A DNA stretch of 64,000 bases from Rutidosis leptorrhynchoides (lineage: Eukaryota; Streptophyta; Magnoliopsida; Asterales; Asteraceae): NCBI RefSeq assembly GCF_046630445.1, contig NC_092333.1, forward strand, positions 183,208,501 through 183,272,500. The letters are read 5' to 3'. Shown here piece by piece: positions 26,301 through 37,982 of the stretch; positions within the stretch are counted from its first letter, which is position 1, and every line of letters starts with the position of its first letter. The translations under genes and the position numbers were made by a program. The notes beneath the pieces are model-generated. The model saw nothing but the letters and a program-made list of their open reading frames with translations. It did not search any database and was not told the DNA's origin.

Positions 26301-26825
26301 TTCTACAATGGTTGAAAACCGTCCAAAGTCGACAAAAGAGCTACGCTGACATTAAAAGAAAAGATATAGAATTTGAAATTGGAGAGATGGTCATGCTTAA
26401 AGTTGCACCTTGGAAAGGCGTTGTTCGATTTGGTAAACGAGGGAAATTAAATCCAAGGTATATTGGACCATTCAAGATTATTGATCGTGTCGGACCAGTA
26501 GCTTACCGACTTGAGTTACCTCAACAACTCGCGCCTGTACATAACACTTTCCACGTCTCGAATTTGAAGAAATGTTTTGCTAAAGAAGATCTCATTATTC
26601 CGTTAGACGAAATCCAAATCAACGAAAAACTTCAATTCATCGAAGAACCCGTCGAAATAATGGATCGTGAGGTTAAAAGACTTAAACAAAACAAGATACC
26701 AATTGTTAAGGTTTGATGGAATGCTCGTAGAGGACCCGAGTTCACCTGGGAATGAGAAGATCAGATGAAGAAGAAATACCCGCACTTATTTCCAGAAGAT
26801 ACGTCAACACCTCCAACTTCTTAAA
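23334..26825 (+). pseudogene. pol region: zinc knuckle, protease, RT, RNase H, integrase, chromodomain-like tail
   Basis: Domains in order: CCHC zinc knuckle [14 protein letters not shown] (about 23.37 kb, the end of gag); aspartic protease with [10 protein letters not shown] (23.54 kb); reverse transcriptase with [10 protein letters not shown] and FIDDILIYS (24.24-24.57 kb); RNase H with [11 protein letters not shown] (24.99 kb); integrase with a HHCC zinc-binding part ([11 protein letters not shown] ... [11 protein letters not shown], 25.57-25.69 kb) and a DDE core ([25 protein letters not shown]); then the GPF-type C-terminal part ([12 protein letters not shown], 26.45 kb) and a chromodomain-like end ([10 protein letters not shown] ... 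FTW). The order with integrase last identifies Ty3/gypsy. Fossil, with a few breaks. Confidence 0.9.
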
Positions 26826-26844
26826 ATTTCGGGACGAAATTTAT

Positions 26845-26860
26845 TTAACGGGTAGGTACT
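26845..26860 (+). promoter_or_regulatory. 3' polypurine tract of the chromovirus
   Basis: ttaacgggtaggtact lies directly before the 3' LTR, with the near-palindrome aaatttcgggacgaaattt just upstream at about 26824-26842. Confidence 0.7.
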
Positions 26861-29800
26861 GTAGTGACCCGAACTTTTCCATGTTTATATATTTTAAATG
26901 AAATTGATATTTACATTATTAAGTGTTTCCAACATGTTAAGCAATCAAACTTGTTAAGACTTGATTAATTGAAATAGGTTTCATATAGACAATTGACCAC
27001 CTAAGTTGACCGGTGATTCACGAACGTTAAAACTTGTAAAAACTATATGATGACATATATATGATTATATATATAGTTAACATGATATTATGATAAGTAA
27101 GTATCTTATTAGGTATTTTAACAATGAGTTATATACATAAAATTGAGTTTATTAAATTAAAAAAAAAACTCGAAAACGATATATATAACGATTATCGTTA
27201 TAACAACGTCTTACTAGGTACATATGAATCATATTAAGATATTGATACACTTGGTTAATTATGTTAAATGATAAGTAAATATATCATTAAGTGTATTAAC
27301 AATGAACTACATATGTAAAAATAAGACTACTAACTTAATGATTTCAAAACGAGACATATATGTAACGATTATCGTTGTAACGACAACGACATTTAACTGT
27401 ATATATATCATACTAAGATATATTATATATCATAATATCATGATAATGTAAAAATTTAACATCTCATTTGATATAATAAACAATGAGTTAACAACATTTA
27501 ACAAGATCGTTAACCTAAAGGTTTCAAAACAACATTTACCTGTAACGACTAACGATGACTTAACGACTTAGTTAAAATGTATATACATGTAGTGTTTTAA
27601 TATGTATTCATACACTTTTAAAAGACTTCAAGACACTTATCAAAATACTTCTACTTAACAAAAATACTTACAATTACATCCTCGTTCAGTTTCATCAACA
27701 ATTCTACTCGTATGCACCCGTATTCGTACTCGTACAATACACAGCTTTTAGGTGTATGTACTATTGGTATATACACTCCAATGATCAACTCTTAGCAGCC
27801 CATGTGAGTTACCTAACACATATGGGAACCATAATTTGGCAACTAGCATGAAATATCTCATAAAATTACAAAAATATGAGTAATCATTCATGACTTATTT
27901 ACATGAAAACAAAATTACATATCCTTTATATCTAATCCATATACCAACGAACAAAAACACCTACAAACACTTTCATTCTTCAATTTTCTTCATCTAATTG
28001 ATCTCTCTCAAGTTCCATCTTCAAGTTCTTAGTGTTCTTCATAAATTCCATAAGTATAGTTTCATAAAAATCAAGAATACTTCCAAGTTTGCAAGTCTAC
28101 TTCCAAGCTTTCTAATCCATTCCAAGTAATCATCTAAGATCAAGGAACCTTTGTTATTTACAGTAGGTTATATTTCTAATTCAAGGTAATATTCATATTC
28201 AAACTTTTTCAATTTCTACAACTATACCAATCTTATTTTGAGTGAAAATCTTACTTGAACTGTTTTTGTGTCATGATTCTGCTTCAAGAACTTTCAAGCC
28301 ATCCAAGGATCCTTTGAAGCTAGATCCATTTTTCTCATTTCCAGTAGCTTTATCCAGAAAACTTGAGGTAGTAACGATGTTCATAACATCATTCGATTCA
28401 TACATATAAAGCTATCTTATTCGAAGGTTTAAACTTGTAATCACTAGAACATAGTTTAGTTAATTCTAAACTTGTTCGCAAACAAAATTTAATTCCTTCT
28501 AACTTGACTTTTAAAATCAACTAAACACACGTTCTATATCTATATGATATGCTAACTTAATGATTTAAAACCAAAAAACACGAAAAACACCGTAAAACCG
28601 GATATACGCCGTCGTAGTAACACCGAGGGCTGTTTTGGGTTAGTTAATTAAAAACTATGTTAAATTTTGATTTAAAAGTTGTTCTTCTGGGAAAATGATC
28701 TTTCTTATGAACATGAAACTATATCCAAAAATCATGGTTAAACTCAAAGTGGAAGTATGTTTTCTAAAATGGTCATCTAGATGTCGTTCTTTCGACTGAA
28801 ATGACTACCTTTACAAAAACGACTTGTAACTTATATTCCCGACTATAAACCTATACTTTTTCTGTTTATATTCATAAAATAGAGTTCAATATGAAATCAT
28901 AGCAATTTGATTCACTCAAAACGGATTTAAAATGAAGAAGTTAAGGGTAAAACAAGATTGGATAATTTTTCTTGTTGTAGCTACGTAAAAATTGGTAACA
29001 AATCTATATTAATCATATCCTAGCTAACTTATATTGTATTATACATGTATTATAATATATTATGTAATCTTGGGATACCATAGAAACGTATGCAAATATT
29101 TTAACATATCATATCGACCCATGTATATATATTTTTTGGAACAACCATAGACACTCTATATGCAGTAATGTGGGAGTTAGCTATACAGGGTTGAGGTTGA
29201 TTCCAAAATTATATATACTTTGAGTTGTGATCTAGCCTGAGACGTGTATACACTGGGTCGTGGATTGATTCAATATAATATATATCGATTTATTTCTGTA
29301 CATCTAATTGTGGACAACTAGTTATAGGTTACTAACGAGGACAACTTACTTATTAAAACAGTAAAACATATTAAAAATATTGTAATTATATTTTGAACAT
29401 ACTTTGATATATATGTACATATTTGTTATAGGTTCGTGAATCGACCAGTGGCCAAGTCTTACTTCCCGGCGAAGGAAAAATCTGTGAAAGTGAGTTATAA
29501 TCCCACTTTTAAAATCTAATATTTTGGGATGAGAATACATGCAGTTTTATAAATGTTTTACGAAATAGACATAAGTAAATGAAACTACATTATATGGGTG
29601 AATGATCGAAGCCGAATATGCCCCTTTTGCTTGGTAGCCTATGAAATGTCCCGTTCTTATTGATTAAAAACGTTCCATATTAATTGATTTCGTTGCGAGG
29701 TTTTAACCTCTATATGAGACGTTTTTCAAAGACTGCATTCATTTTAAAACAAACCATAACCTTTATTTCATCAATAAAGGTTTAAAAGCTTTACGTAGAT

Positions 29801-31777
29801 TATCAAATAATGATAATCTAAAATATCCTGTTTACACGCGACCATTACATAATGGTTTACAATACAAATATGTTACAACGAAATAAGTTTCTTGAATGCA
29901 GTTTTTATACAATATCATACAAGCATGGACTCCAAATCTCGTCCTTATTTAAGTATGCGACAGCGGAAGCTCTTAATAATCACCTGAGAATAAACATGCT
30001 TAAAACGTCAACAAAAATGTTGGTGAGTTATAGGTTTAACCTATATATTATCAAATCATAATAATAGACCACAAGATTTCATATTTCAATACACATCCCA
30101 TACATAGAGATAAAAATCATTCATATGGTGAACACCTGGTAACCGACATTAACAAGATGCATATTTAAGAATATCCCCATCATTCCGGGACACCCTTCGG
30201 ATATGATATAAATTTCGAAGTACTAAAGCATCCGGTACTTTGGATGGGATTTGTTAGGCCCAATAGATCTATCTTTAGGATTCGCGTTAATTAGGGTGTC
30301 TGTTCCCTAATTCTTAGATTACCAGACTTAATAAAAAGGGACATATTCGATTTCGATAATTCAACCATAGAATGTAGTTTCACGTACTTGTGTCTATTTT
30401 GTAAATCATTTATAAAACCTGCATGTATTCTCATCACAAAAATATTAGATTTTAAAAGTGGGACTATAACTCACTTTCACAGATTTTTTACTTCGTCGGG
30501 AAGTAAGACTTGGCCACTGGTCGATTCACGAACCTATAACAAATATGTACATATATATCAAAGTATATTCAAAATATATTTACAACACTTTTAATACATT
30601 TTGATGTTTTAAGTTTATTAAGTCAGCTGTCCTCGTTAGTAACCTACAACTAGTTGTCCACAGTTAGATGTACAGAAATAAATCGATATATATTATCTTG
30701 AATCAATCCACGACCCAGTGTATACATATCTCAGTATTGATCACAACTCAAACTATATATATTTTGGAATCAACCTCAACCTTGTATAGCTAACTCCAAC
30801 ATTCACATATAGAGTGTCTATGGTTGTTCCGAAATATATATAGATGTGTCGACATGATAGGTTGAAACATTATATACATGTCTATGGTATCTCAAGATTA
30901 CATAATATACAATACAAGTTGATTAAGTTATGGTTGGAATAGATTTGTTACCAATTTTCACGTAGCTAAAATGAGTAGTTTTTACCAATTTTGTTTTGCT
31001 CGCCATTTCTTCGTTTCTAATCCTTTTTAAGCGATTTAAGCGGCCACGATTTCGTATTGAACTTGAATTTATGAAAATAAACATAAAAGGTATAGGTTTA
31101 TAGTCAGAAATATAAGTTATAAGTCATTTTTGAAAGAGGTAGTCATTTCCGTCGAAAGAACGACATCTTGATGACTGTTTTGAAAAACATACTTTCACTT
31201 TGAGTTTAACCATGTCCGAAGGATTTTCTGGAATGATAGGGGATATTCTTATATGCATCTTGTTAATGTCGGTTACCAGGTGTTCACCATATGAATGATT
31301 TTTATCTCTATGTATGGGATGTATATTAAAATATGAAATCTTGTGGTTTATTATTATGATTTGATAATATATAGGTTAAACCTATAATTCACCAATATTT
31401 TTGTTGATATTTTAAGCATGTTTATTCTCAGGTGATTATTAAGAGCTTCCGCTGTTGCATACTAAAATAAGGACAAGATTTTGAGTCCATGATTGTATGA
31501 TATTATGTAAACACTGCATTCAAGAAACTTATTTTTGATGTAATATATTCTTATTGTAAACCATTATGTAATGGTCGTATGTAAACGGTATATTTTAGAT
31601 TATCATTATTTGATAATCTACGTAATATTTTTTTTAAACCTTTATCGATAAAATAAAGGTTATGGTTGTTTTAAAAATGAATGCAGTCTTTGAAAAATGT
31701 CTCATATAGAGGTCAAAACCTCGCGACGAAATAAATTAATATGGAACGTTTATAATCAATATGAACGGGACATTTCA
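26860..31777 (+). repeat. 3' LTR of the chromovirus, carrying an inverted LTR piece
   Basis: 26860-29641 and 31214-31777 follow the 5' LTR in order. Between them sits 29642-31213, a reversed piece of the same LTR type. The LTR ends catttca at 31777, followed by the ctagt duplication. Confidence 0.9.
29642..31213 (-). mobile_element. Inverted LTR segment inserted in the 3' LTR
   Basis: On the minus strand this stretch runs from catggttaaactcaaagtg (matching about 18.63 kb of the 5' LTR) to the LTR terminus gggacatttca. It therefore covers the 3' half of an LTR in reverse. It is distinctly diverged from the surrounding LTR, so it came from another family copy. It forms inverted repeats with both flanks (28.7-29.6 kb and 31.2-31.8 kb). 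Confidence 0.9.
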
Positions 31778-31782
31778 CTAGT

Positions 31783-32223
31783 GACGAGTTCCATTTCGTA
31801 CGATTGAGTAAAAGGTTTTTAGATATGAAATGATTTTCGAATATTAGATGATATTCTAACTACATATAATACTTATATATAGCATAAAGATTTCGCAAAT
31901 TACGGAGAAAATTTCGAAAGCTGTTAGGCAAAGGTAACAGTAACAGATACGTTAAGATATGAATTAGCAGATACGCTAAGATATGAATTTTGTCTATACA
32001 CTATTCATGCAATCCAGACAGTAAGATATGTCTAGATTTAAAAATGATAATCAAGTGATTCCCTAAGAATGATAAGTAGGTAATTTTCGACAGGAAATGA
32101 TAAGCAAAACTTTTGACATGCAGACACGGTCGAAGTCCAGACTCACTAATGCATCTAATCAACTATCAGTTAGACACACTAATGCAAGACCTGGTTCGCT
32201 AAGGCCACCGCTCTGATACCAAC
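31783..32223 (-). other. Primer-site side of the short-LTR element's internal region
   Basis: Minus-strand leader homologous to 40822-41260 and 63308-63720. It contains the primer site next to the right LTR: on the minus strand gttggtatcagagcggtggc, complementary to initiator-Met tRNA. The Met codon of the family's residual reading frame lies at its left end. Confidence 0.8.
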
Positions 32224-32383
32224 TGAAATGCCCCATTCATATACATTATAAACGATTCACAATAGTTGATTACATGAATATAGTTCCAAAATTTTGAGAC
32301 TCAGTATTACAGACTTTGCTTATCGTGTCGAATTCATATAAAGATCAAGTTTAAATTTGGTCGAAAATTTCCGGGTCGTCACA
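32224..32383 (-). repeat. 5' LTR (160 bp) of the short-LTR element
   Basis: Starts tgaaatgcccc and ends gggtcgtcaca on the plus strand; near-identical to the copy at 13150. The duplication cgtaa follows. Confidence 0.9.
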
Positions 32384-32851
32384 CGTAAATAAATAAATAT
32401 ATACATACACTTTAATATTTAAATATATGTATAAATAATATATATAAATGCGTAAATAATAACTAATATATACCCGTCCTAGCTTTCCCGTCAAACGAAT
32501 CTTCGGAAACCATAATCCAACTTTCCGCCAACCGTAACTCGTCCCACCGTCGGTTGCAGGAAGTCGGAAAATTGACGGCGAGATCGACGCCGTCACGTTG
32601 TCGACCGACCGTCGATCTCACCGTCGATCTCACCGTCGATTTTAGGGGACGGTGAAAATTTTTTATGGACACCGTGTGTTCTTAAAGACATGGTTTTATA
32701 AGGAAAGAAAGAGAAGAAAAGAAATGAATTGGAAAGAAATGACTTTTTTTTTTTTTTTTAAGATTTTTAAGGAGAGTAAAGAAAAGAAGTAAAATGATGA
32801 TTGTGATTAATTTTTCTCCCCAACAAATGCTTCTATATCGAAAGAATCTCA

Positions 32852-33612
32852 GGCCCCTTTTGGTTAACAGAATTTCAAGAAAAATTTGATGGAATTGGAA
32901 TTTAATTTCTTAGTCAGCTCCGTTAGTTTGACATATTTTGGGAGAAATTAAATTTCTTGGAATCATGAGATACCTTCATTTATGAAATGTTCATTCTTTC
33001 AGAATATTGATCGATTTGAACTTCTTCCAAAACTGAATCTATGGAAAATCAAACATCCTCAAATATGTACCTTTACATTTTACGTACATTTCGGCACGCA
33101 TAACTGAGCCTGTTTTCGAGGCGAGTTTTATACACGCTTTTTTTGAGGCGTGTTTGCTTTTTTCAACGCACTTTTTTTAAGGCGCGTTTTTTACGAGATT
33201 TTTTCGACGCGCATTTTCAGTGCGCGTTTTTCGAGGAGCCTTTTCGAGGTGAATTTTCGACACGCTTTTTTCGAGGCGCATTTTCTAGGAGTGTTTGCTT
33301 TTTCCGAGGCGTGTTTTTTGAAGCGCTTTTTTAACACGTGTTTTCGGCACATTTTTGGCTCGCGTTTTCGATTCGCGAATCTAAAAACTGAAAGCGAGAC
33401 TGAAAATGAAAATGAAAATGAAAATTGGAAACGTAAAATTATTTGTAATAACTTTTTTGTTATTTTATAGAATGGAATTCAATTCCATTCTATGTTAATA
33501 AAAAAATTCATTTTTTCACATTTCGAGAAATTTAGCAATTACAACTCTTTCATATTTCAATTCCTTGGACACATTCTATTTTTTTATAAAATCATTCTTC
33601 CAACCAAAGGGA
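32852..33612. mobile_element. MITE-like element with ggcccctttggtt-type ends
   Basis: The left end ggccccttttggttaacagaat resembles the right end read on the minus strand, gtccctttggttggaagaat. Similar ends are common on plant MITEs, but the superfamily is uncertain and no clear target duplication is seen. A/G-rich and C/T-rich stretches outside (32700-32800, 33613-33665) are also loosely inverted, so a larger element is possible. Interior: a degenerate CpG-rich minisatellite, and the near-palindrome around ggaattcaattcc at about 33474-33492. No coding capacity. Confidence 0.5.
33112..33370. repeat. Degenerate CpG-rich minisatellite
   Basis: Many imperfect copies of a unit like tttttcgaggcgcgtttt, with spacing of roughly 15-25 bases. 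The repeated Phe-Phe and Arg words in all frames are by-products of the repeat. Confidence 0.75.
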
Positions 33613-33665
33613 CATAGCTTTCTTCCCTTTTATTTCTTTTTACTCATTTCTTTTCTTTCGTAAAA

Positions 33666-34791
33666 TACTCAGAAACTGATCGTTAATATTACAGTAATTA
33701 AACAGGTGATCTAGTTAAATAAGGAAAGTAGCTTAAAGATGTGTCTGTTTTTAACCTAGGTGACGAGTGACCTATGTTTCGTAAATACCTTGCGGGAATA
33801 ATTGAATTATTGATCAATTGTGGCATTTGACACTTGACAATTAGTGGTGGTTACAACTTCATACTTGCATTACTGCTTTTGACACAAAGTTTTCATATGT
33901 AAATAACCAATGATTTAATACTTTAAACTACAAGGTGTTGTGCATAATTATGTAATAGTTACATTGTTTAACACAACATATATCTGTTATTCAGGGGAAA
34001 ATTTAATTTATATTTATCATTTTATAATATTAATTAATAATAAATATTAAGATTCGCATGTACATATATGTATTACGCAATACGCATTAAAATTTACAGA
34101 ACTTTATTTCACGTATCTCTCGATTTTATTGATTTTCGCAAAATATGAAACTTAATTAGAAGCAATAACTGAGAAAGGAATGTAAATCCAACCTGACCAG
34201 TCAATAGCAACACTTTTACACCTATTCGAGATACTGAATTTCGAATAATAATATGGCTCATGATTAATATGGATCATCTAAAAGGTGTTACCAAGACAAT
34301 TTTGTTGATTTTTTTTTATTAGTCCTTAGAATTATAAAATTTTACTGAATGGACCCTCAATTGTATGTTATACCATAACTAACCTCAACTGATGAATGCA
34401 TAACTTTTTACTATCTTTAGATCAAGTACCTACATATTAATGGATATGCATGCGCGCATTCTCTAATGCAAACACGTCATTGTTACAATTAACGTGTGAT
34501 GCTAGTAAACGTACGTACCTTCGATCTCGGTACTATCCTTTAATCGCTTTTCACCATAAAGTTTTCAAAAAAGTTATATTAAAAGTATTATAATATGTAA
34601 CGAGGTTTGGACCGTAAGACATCATGTTTGAACGTTCATCGAAAATTAACAGGATATATGTGACAGGCTAGCATATATACTATTACAATTAACTTATCAT
34701 AGATCTTAAAATAATGTTTTGTAAGATGACATCATATGATGAAAATGTCGTCAACATTTCGTTATCTTTAACATAACTACATTCTTATCTT
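33666..34791. other. Unassigned AT-rich stretch
   Basis: No gene, RNA or repeat was recognised on either strand. Confidence 0.5.
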
Positions 34792-35020
34792 GATTTTTTT
34801 TTTGAACGTCAAATTTTATAAAAGGTTACCACCTCACTAGCGAGAAAACTAGAGAGGGGCGCACACAAACAAATTACAATGGCTTTACAAGCCAATCGTT
34901 CCAATTAACATTTTCTTTGCCTCTATCCGTAATCAAATTAAAAGAGTACATACGAATTAAATCAAATAACTCTTGTTTCTTCAATTTCTTCGAAGCAAAT
35001 AGATCATCGTTCCGGTACCT

Positions 35021-35671
35021 TCAAAGAATCAATGTCGAAGCAGCAAAGATGTTATACAAGCGCAGTTTTGAACCAGCAGATGCGTTCCACCCTTGTTCCC
35101 ATTCACTATATTCGGCCCAATCTTCAAAACTCGAGAACAAAACGTCCACCCAGATTCGAATTCTCCTCCAAATATCGATGGCAATGTCACATGTAAACAA
35201 AACATGTGAGACTGACTCTATCCAATTCGGGCAAACAAGGCACCTAATATCATTGATCTCCATGCCACGAGCCGAGATATTTAGGCTAGTAGGCAACCTA
35301 TTTAACGCGACTCTCCAAATAAAGACATTGACTTTTCTAGGCAAAGAACGTACCCATTTCGTGCTCAATGATCCACCTGTGAGAACCCGACTGTCTATGT
35401 AATTTCGAGTAGAGCAGACTTTAAAAATCTCATCGGTTGTTAAAGACCACGTCCATGAGTCATCTGATTGAGTTAGAACCGTGTTACCCAAAAACGAGAC
35501 CAGCTCATCAAGTTGAGTGGCAGTTCGAGATCCCTGGAAATTTCTGACCCAATTCCATGACCAAGCACCCTGCACCAATCGATCAGATAACTTACATTCT
35601 TTATCCGCCTCTAGATGAAAAAGTCTAAGGAATTTGTCTTTCAAAATCACGCCATCCTTCCATATATCCAT
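35021..35671 (-). pseudogene. LINE ORF2 C-terminus with zinc-binding (zf-RVT) domain
   Basis: An open stretch of 216 codons. Words such as TKWVRSLPRKVNVFIWRVAL, RLPTSLNISARGM, and CLVCPNWIESVSHVLFTCDIA with IWRRI are those of the zf-RVT domain found at the end of plant L1 ORF2, with the Cys/His set C-x2-C...H...C. This domain is thought to help bind the RNA or target during reverse transcription. It is followed on the left by a 3' UTR of about 230 bases and the A-tail. It is the best preserved part of the LINE. Confidence 0.85.
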
Positions 35672-36292
35672 CTAGAAATTGATCTTTTTCCCATCCCTAA
35701 TCCTTCTTCTAAACACGTCAACGAGGAGCAAATGTTTATCAAAAATCACCTTGTAGTTGCACAATATATGTGACCATGTACCAGGCTGAGAAGTGAGCCC
35801 TCAAATGCTTCTGATATAGAACCATGAATAGCGCATACAATCTTTGCCCAAAGTGCATCAGGATTAGTTCGCAAACGCCATAGCCATTTTCATAACAATG
35901 CTTGGTTGAAAGCACGCAAGCTTCCAATATTTAGACCTCCAACATCAAAAGATGCCATAATATGATCCCAACTAACCCATTGCATTTTTTTTTATTAGTA
36001 TCCGTACTACCCAAAAATATGAAGCTCTAATAACTTCAAGCTCATTAACAACCGCTTCTTGACATTTAAAAACCAAGAGGTAATAGGTTCCAAGGCTACC
36101 GAGCACTGATTTAACTAAGTAAGTCTCCCGCTGATCAAAAGCATGTTAGCCTTCCAACCCGCCAACTTTTTTTTGAAATGTTCAACTAATGGTTTCCAAC
36201 TTCCAATTCTATTCATATTGATACTGATAGGAAGACCCAAGTAATCAAACGGGAACTCACCTTAAGAGCATCCGTTAGTATTTAAAAAATCG

Positions 36293-36558
36293 TCAACTTC
36301 CTCCTGTTGCACACTTACACCAATATAAGTGTGATTTTGACACATTAATTTTAAGGCCTGCATAACCATGAAAATCGTTAAAAACATTAATAATATTAAC
36401 CAAACTCCCCCTATTCCATTTTGATACAATTACCGCATCATCCGCATAAAAAGATGAGAAATAGTGAACTCCGGACTTCCCACAAGACCGTATCATACGC
36501 CTTTTTGAAATCCACCTTTAAAATGAGAAGCTTTTTCTTCATATTCTTATACCAACTC
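36293..36558 (-). pseudogene. LINE reverse transcriptase, palm part after the insertion
   Basis: Right next to the inserted LTR element the minus strand reads LKVDFKKAYDTVLWE, the motif A region of LINE reverse transcriptase with its catalytic Asp. Soon after comes FSSFYADDAVIVSKW, the YADD catalytic motif C, and then GLKINVSKSHLYW. The distance between motifs A and C is far shorter than in a normal enzyme (about a hundred residues are missing), so this copy has an internal deletion. The remaining thumb region (35.67-36.29 kb) is decayed. Confidence 0.8.
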
Positions 36559-37899
36559 TGTGATGACCCGGAAATTTCCGATCAAATTTAAACTTTAATC
36601 TTTATATTATTCCGACAAGATAAGCAAAGTCTGTTAAACCGAGTCTTCAAATTTTTGAACTGTTTACATGAATTCATCTAACCTTTGACCATTCCCGACG
36701 ATTCACGAACAATTATTGTAAATAAATATATATATAATTAATAAATACTAAAGATTCAAAATAATATATCATTAACAAATATGATATAATCAATAAATTG
36801 TAATATATTAAAATATAATTACAAGTTTGAATATAACTATTATATTAATATTTTATCATTACTTTCATTATTAATTTTAATATTAATATTAATATTGTAT
36901 TATTACTATTATTATGAAATTTAATATCGTATAAGATGTTATATTATTATTGCTAATATTATATTCAATATCATTAATAATATTATTTTTATCATTTTTA
37001 TTATTATTATCATTATTAATTATTATTAAACTTATTAAGATCATTATTATTGTTATTATTATAGTTATTAGAAAATAATATTATTTATTATATTTATCAT
37101 TAATAATATCATTAAAATCATTTTTTAATATTATTTGATAATATTAATATTATTATTAATTCTAGTATTAACATTATTAAAATTTTAATTAATTATAATT
37201 ATTAAATATTAATTATATGAGATCTGGTGTACGATTACAGAATCCATATTGTTAGACATCTCAATCACAAAAGAATTTCGATGGCTATACTGTGCTTAAT
37301 TGATATGTAATTGAACTACTATATTTGTTGTATTGCCTTTTTCAGTGAGTGTAACTATCAATTCTATTCTTTCACTTAAAGTTAAAAAGATCGTACTATT
37401 ATTATTATTCATTTCTGGATCTTTGTTTTCTTTCATTCCACTAATCAATTAACAATGAATATATCTACATAATTAACACATATGCATGGACATACATATC
37501 ACACTCATAGTGCGAGACTTTTGCAACAACAAAAAAAAAAAACATCCACATCCACTAATTGTTTCTATCTCTCTCCCTCACTCTTTGTGAAACCCATCTA
37601 TCTTTTCTTCTCCTTGCTTCTTTCTTGTCGAACATAATCCTCACCGGCCACCTATGATAACGACTTTAGCAACCACCTTAACACCATCAAGTCACCGGGA
37701 ACTGCTGTAGCTTTACGTTCATGTTTCTGTTCCACAGCCACGACCACAACCACCATTCTCATGATTTATGTGTCGAGAATCTGCAGCTACTATACTTCTA
37801 TTTCCGGAGATAATTCACACCACAGTCACTATTTAAACATCATCGCAGCTTCATCATCCTTAACTCCATGTCCACTATCTCTCACTCTTTCTACTCTCT

Positions 37900-37982
<83 letters not shown>

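Larger units (their letters stand above)
16763..31777 (+). mobile_element. Ty3/gypsy chromovirus (Tekay/Del-like) with long LTRs and extra 5' reading frames
   Basis: The 5' LTR (16763-20215) and 3' LTR (26860-31777) enclose an internal region of about 6.6 kb. The 5-bp duplication ctagt flanks the element (16758-16762, 31778-31782). Order of parts: primer site, acidic reading frame, F-box-like region, gag, protease, reverse transcriptase, RNase H, integrase, chromodomain-like tail, polypurine tract. The integrase tail ([16 protein letters not shown]) and the chromodomain-like end point to the chromovirus branch, probably Tekay/Del. It is nearly whole in layout but broken at a handful of places (about four or five). 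The two LTRs differ by a few per cent by eye, so it is older than the element at 36559. It sits inside the short-LTR element. Confidence 0.9.
13150..32383 (-). mobile_element. Minus-strand LTR element with 160-bp LTRs, no pol (host of the chromovirus)
   Basis: Two 160-bp LTRs (13150-13309 and 32224-32383) in the same orientation are flanked by a 5-bp duplication cgtaa (13145-13149 and 32384-32388). Inside the right LTR lies an initiator-Met primer site; inside the left LTR lies the family's polypurine region. The internal DNA, without the nested chromovirus, is about 3.9 kb and shows no protease, reverse transcriptase or integrase, so it is non-autonomous. It is homologous to the internal region of the element at 36559. 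It carries remnants of one reading frame (about 16.76-16.3 kb) with several breaks. Treated as a fossil. Confidence 0.85.

Noticed and set aside
33143-33470. Phe/Arg-rich frames
   Set aside because: By-product of the CpG-rich minisatellite; seen in several frames at once.
34917-35402. 161-codon plus-strand frame
   Set aside because: Shadow of the LINE zinc-binding domain, which is coded on the minus strand.
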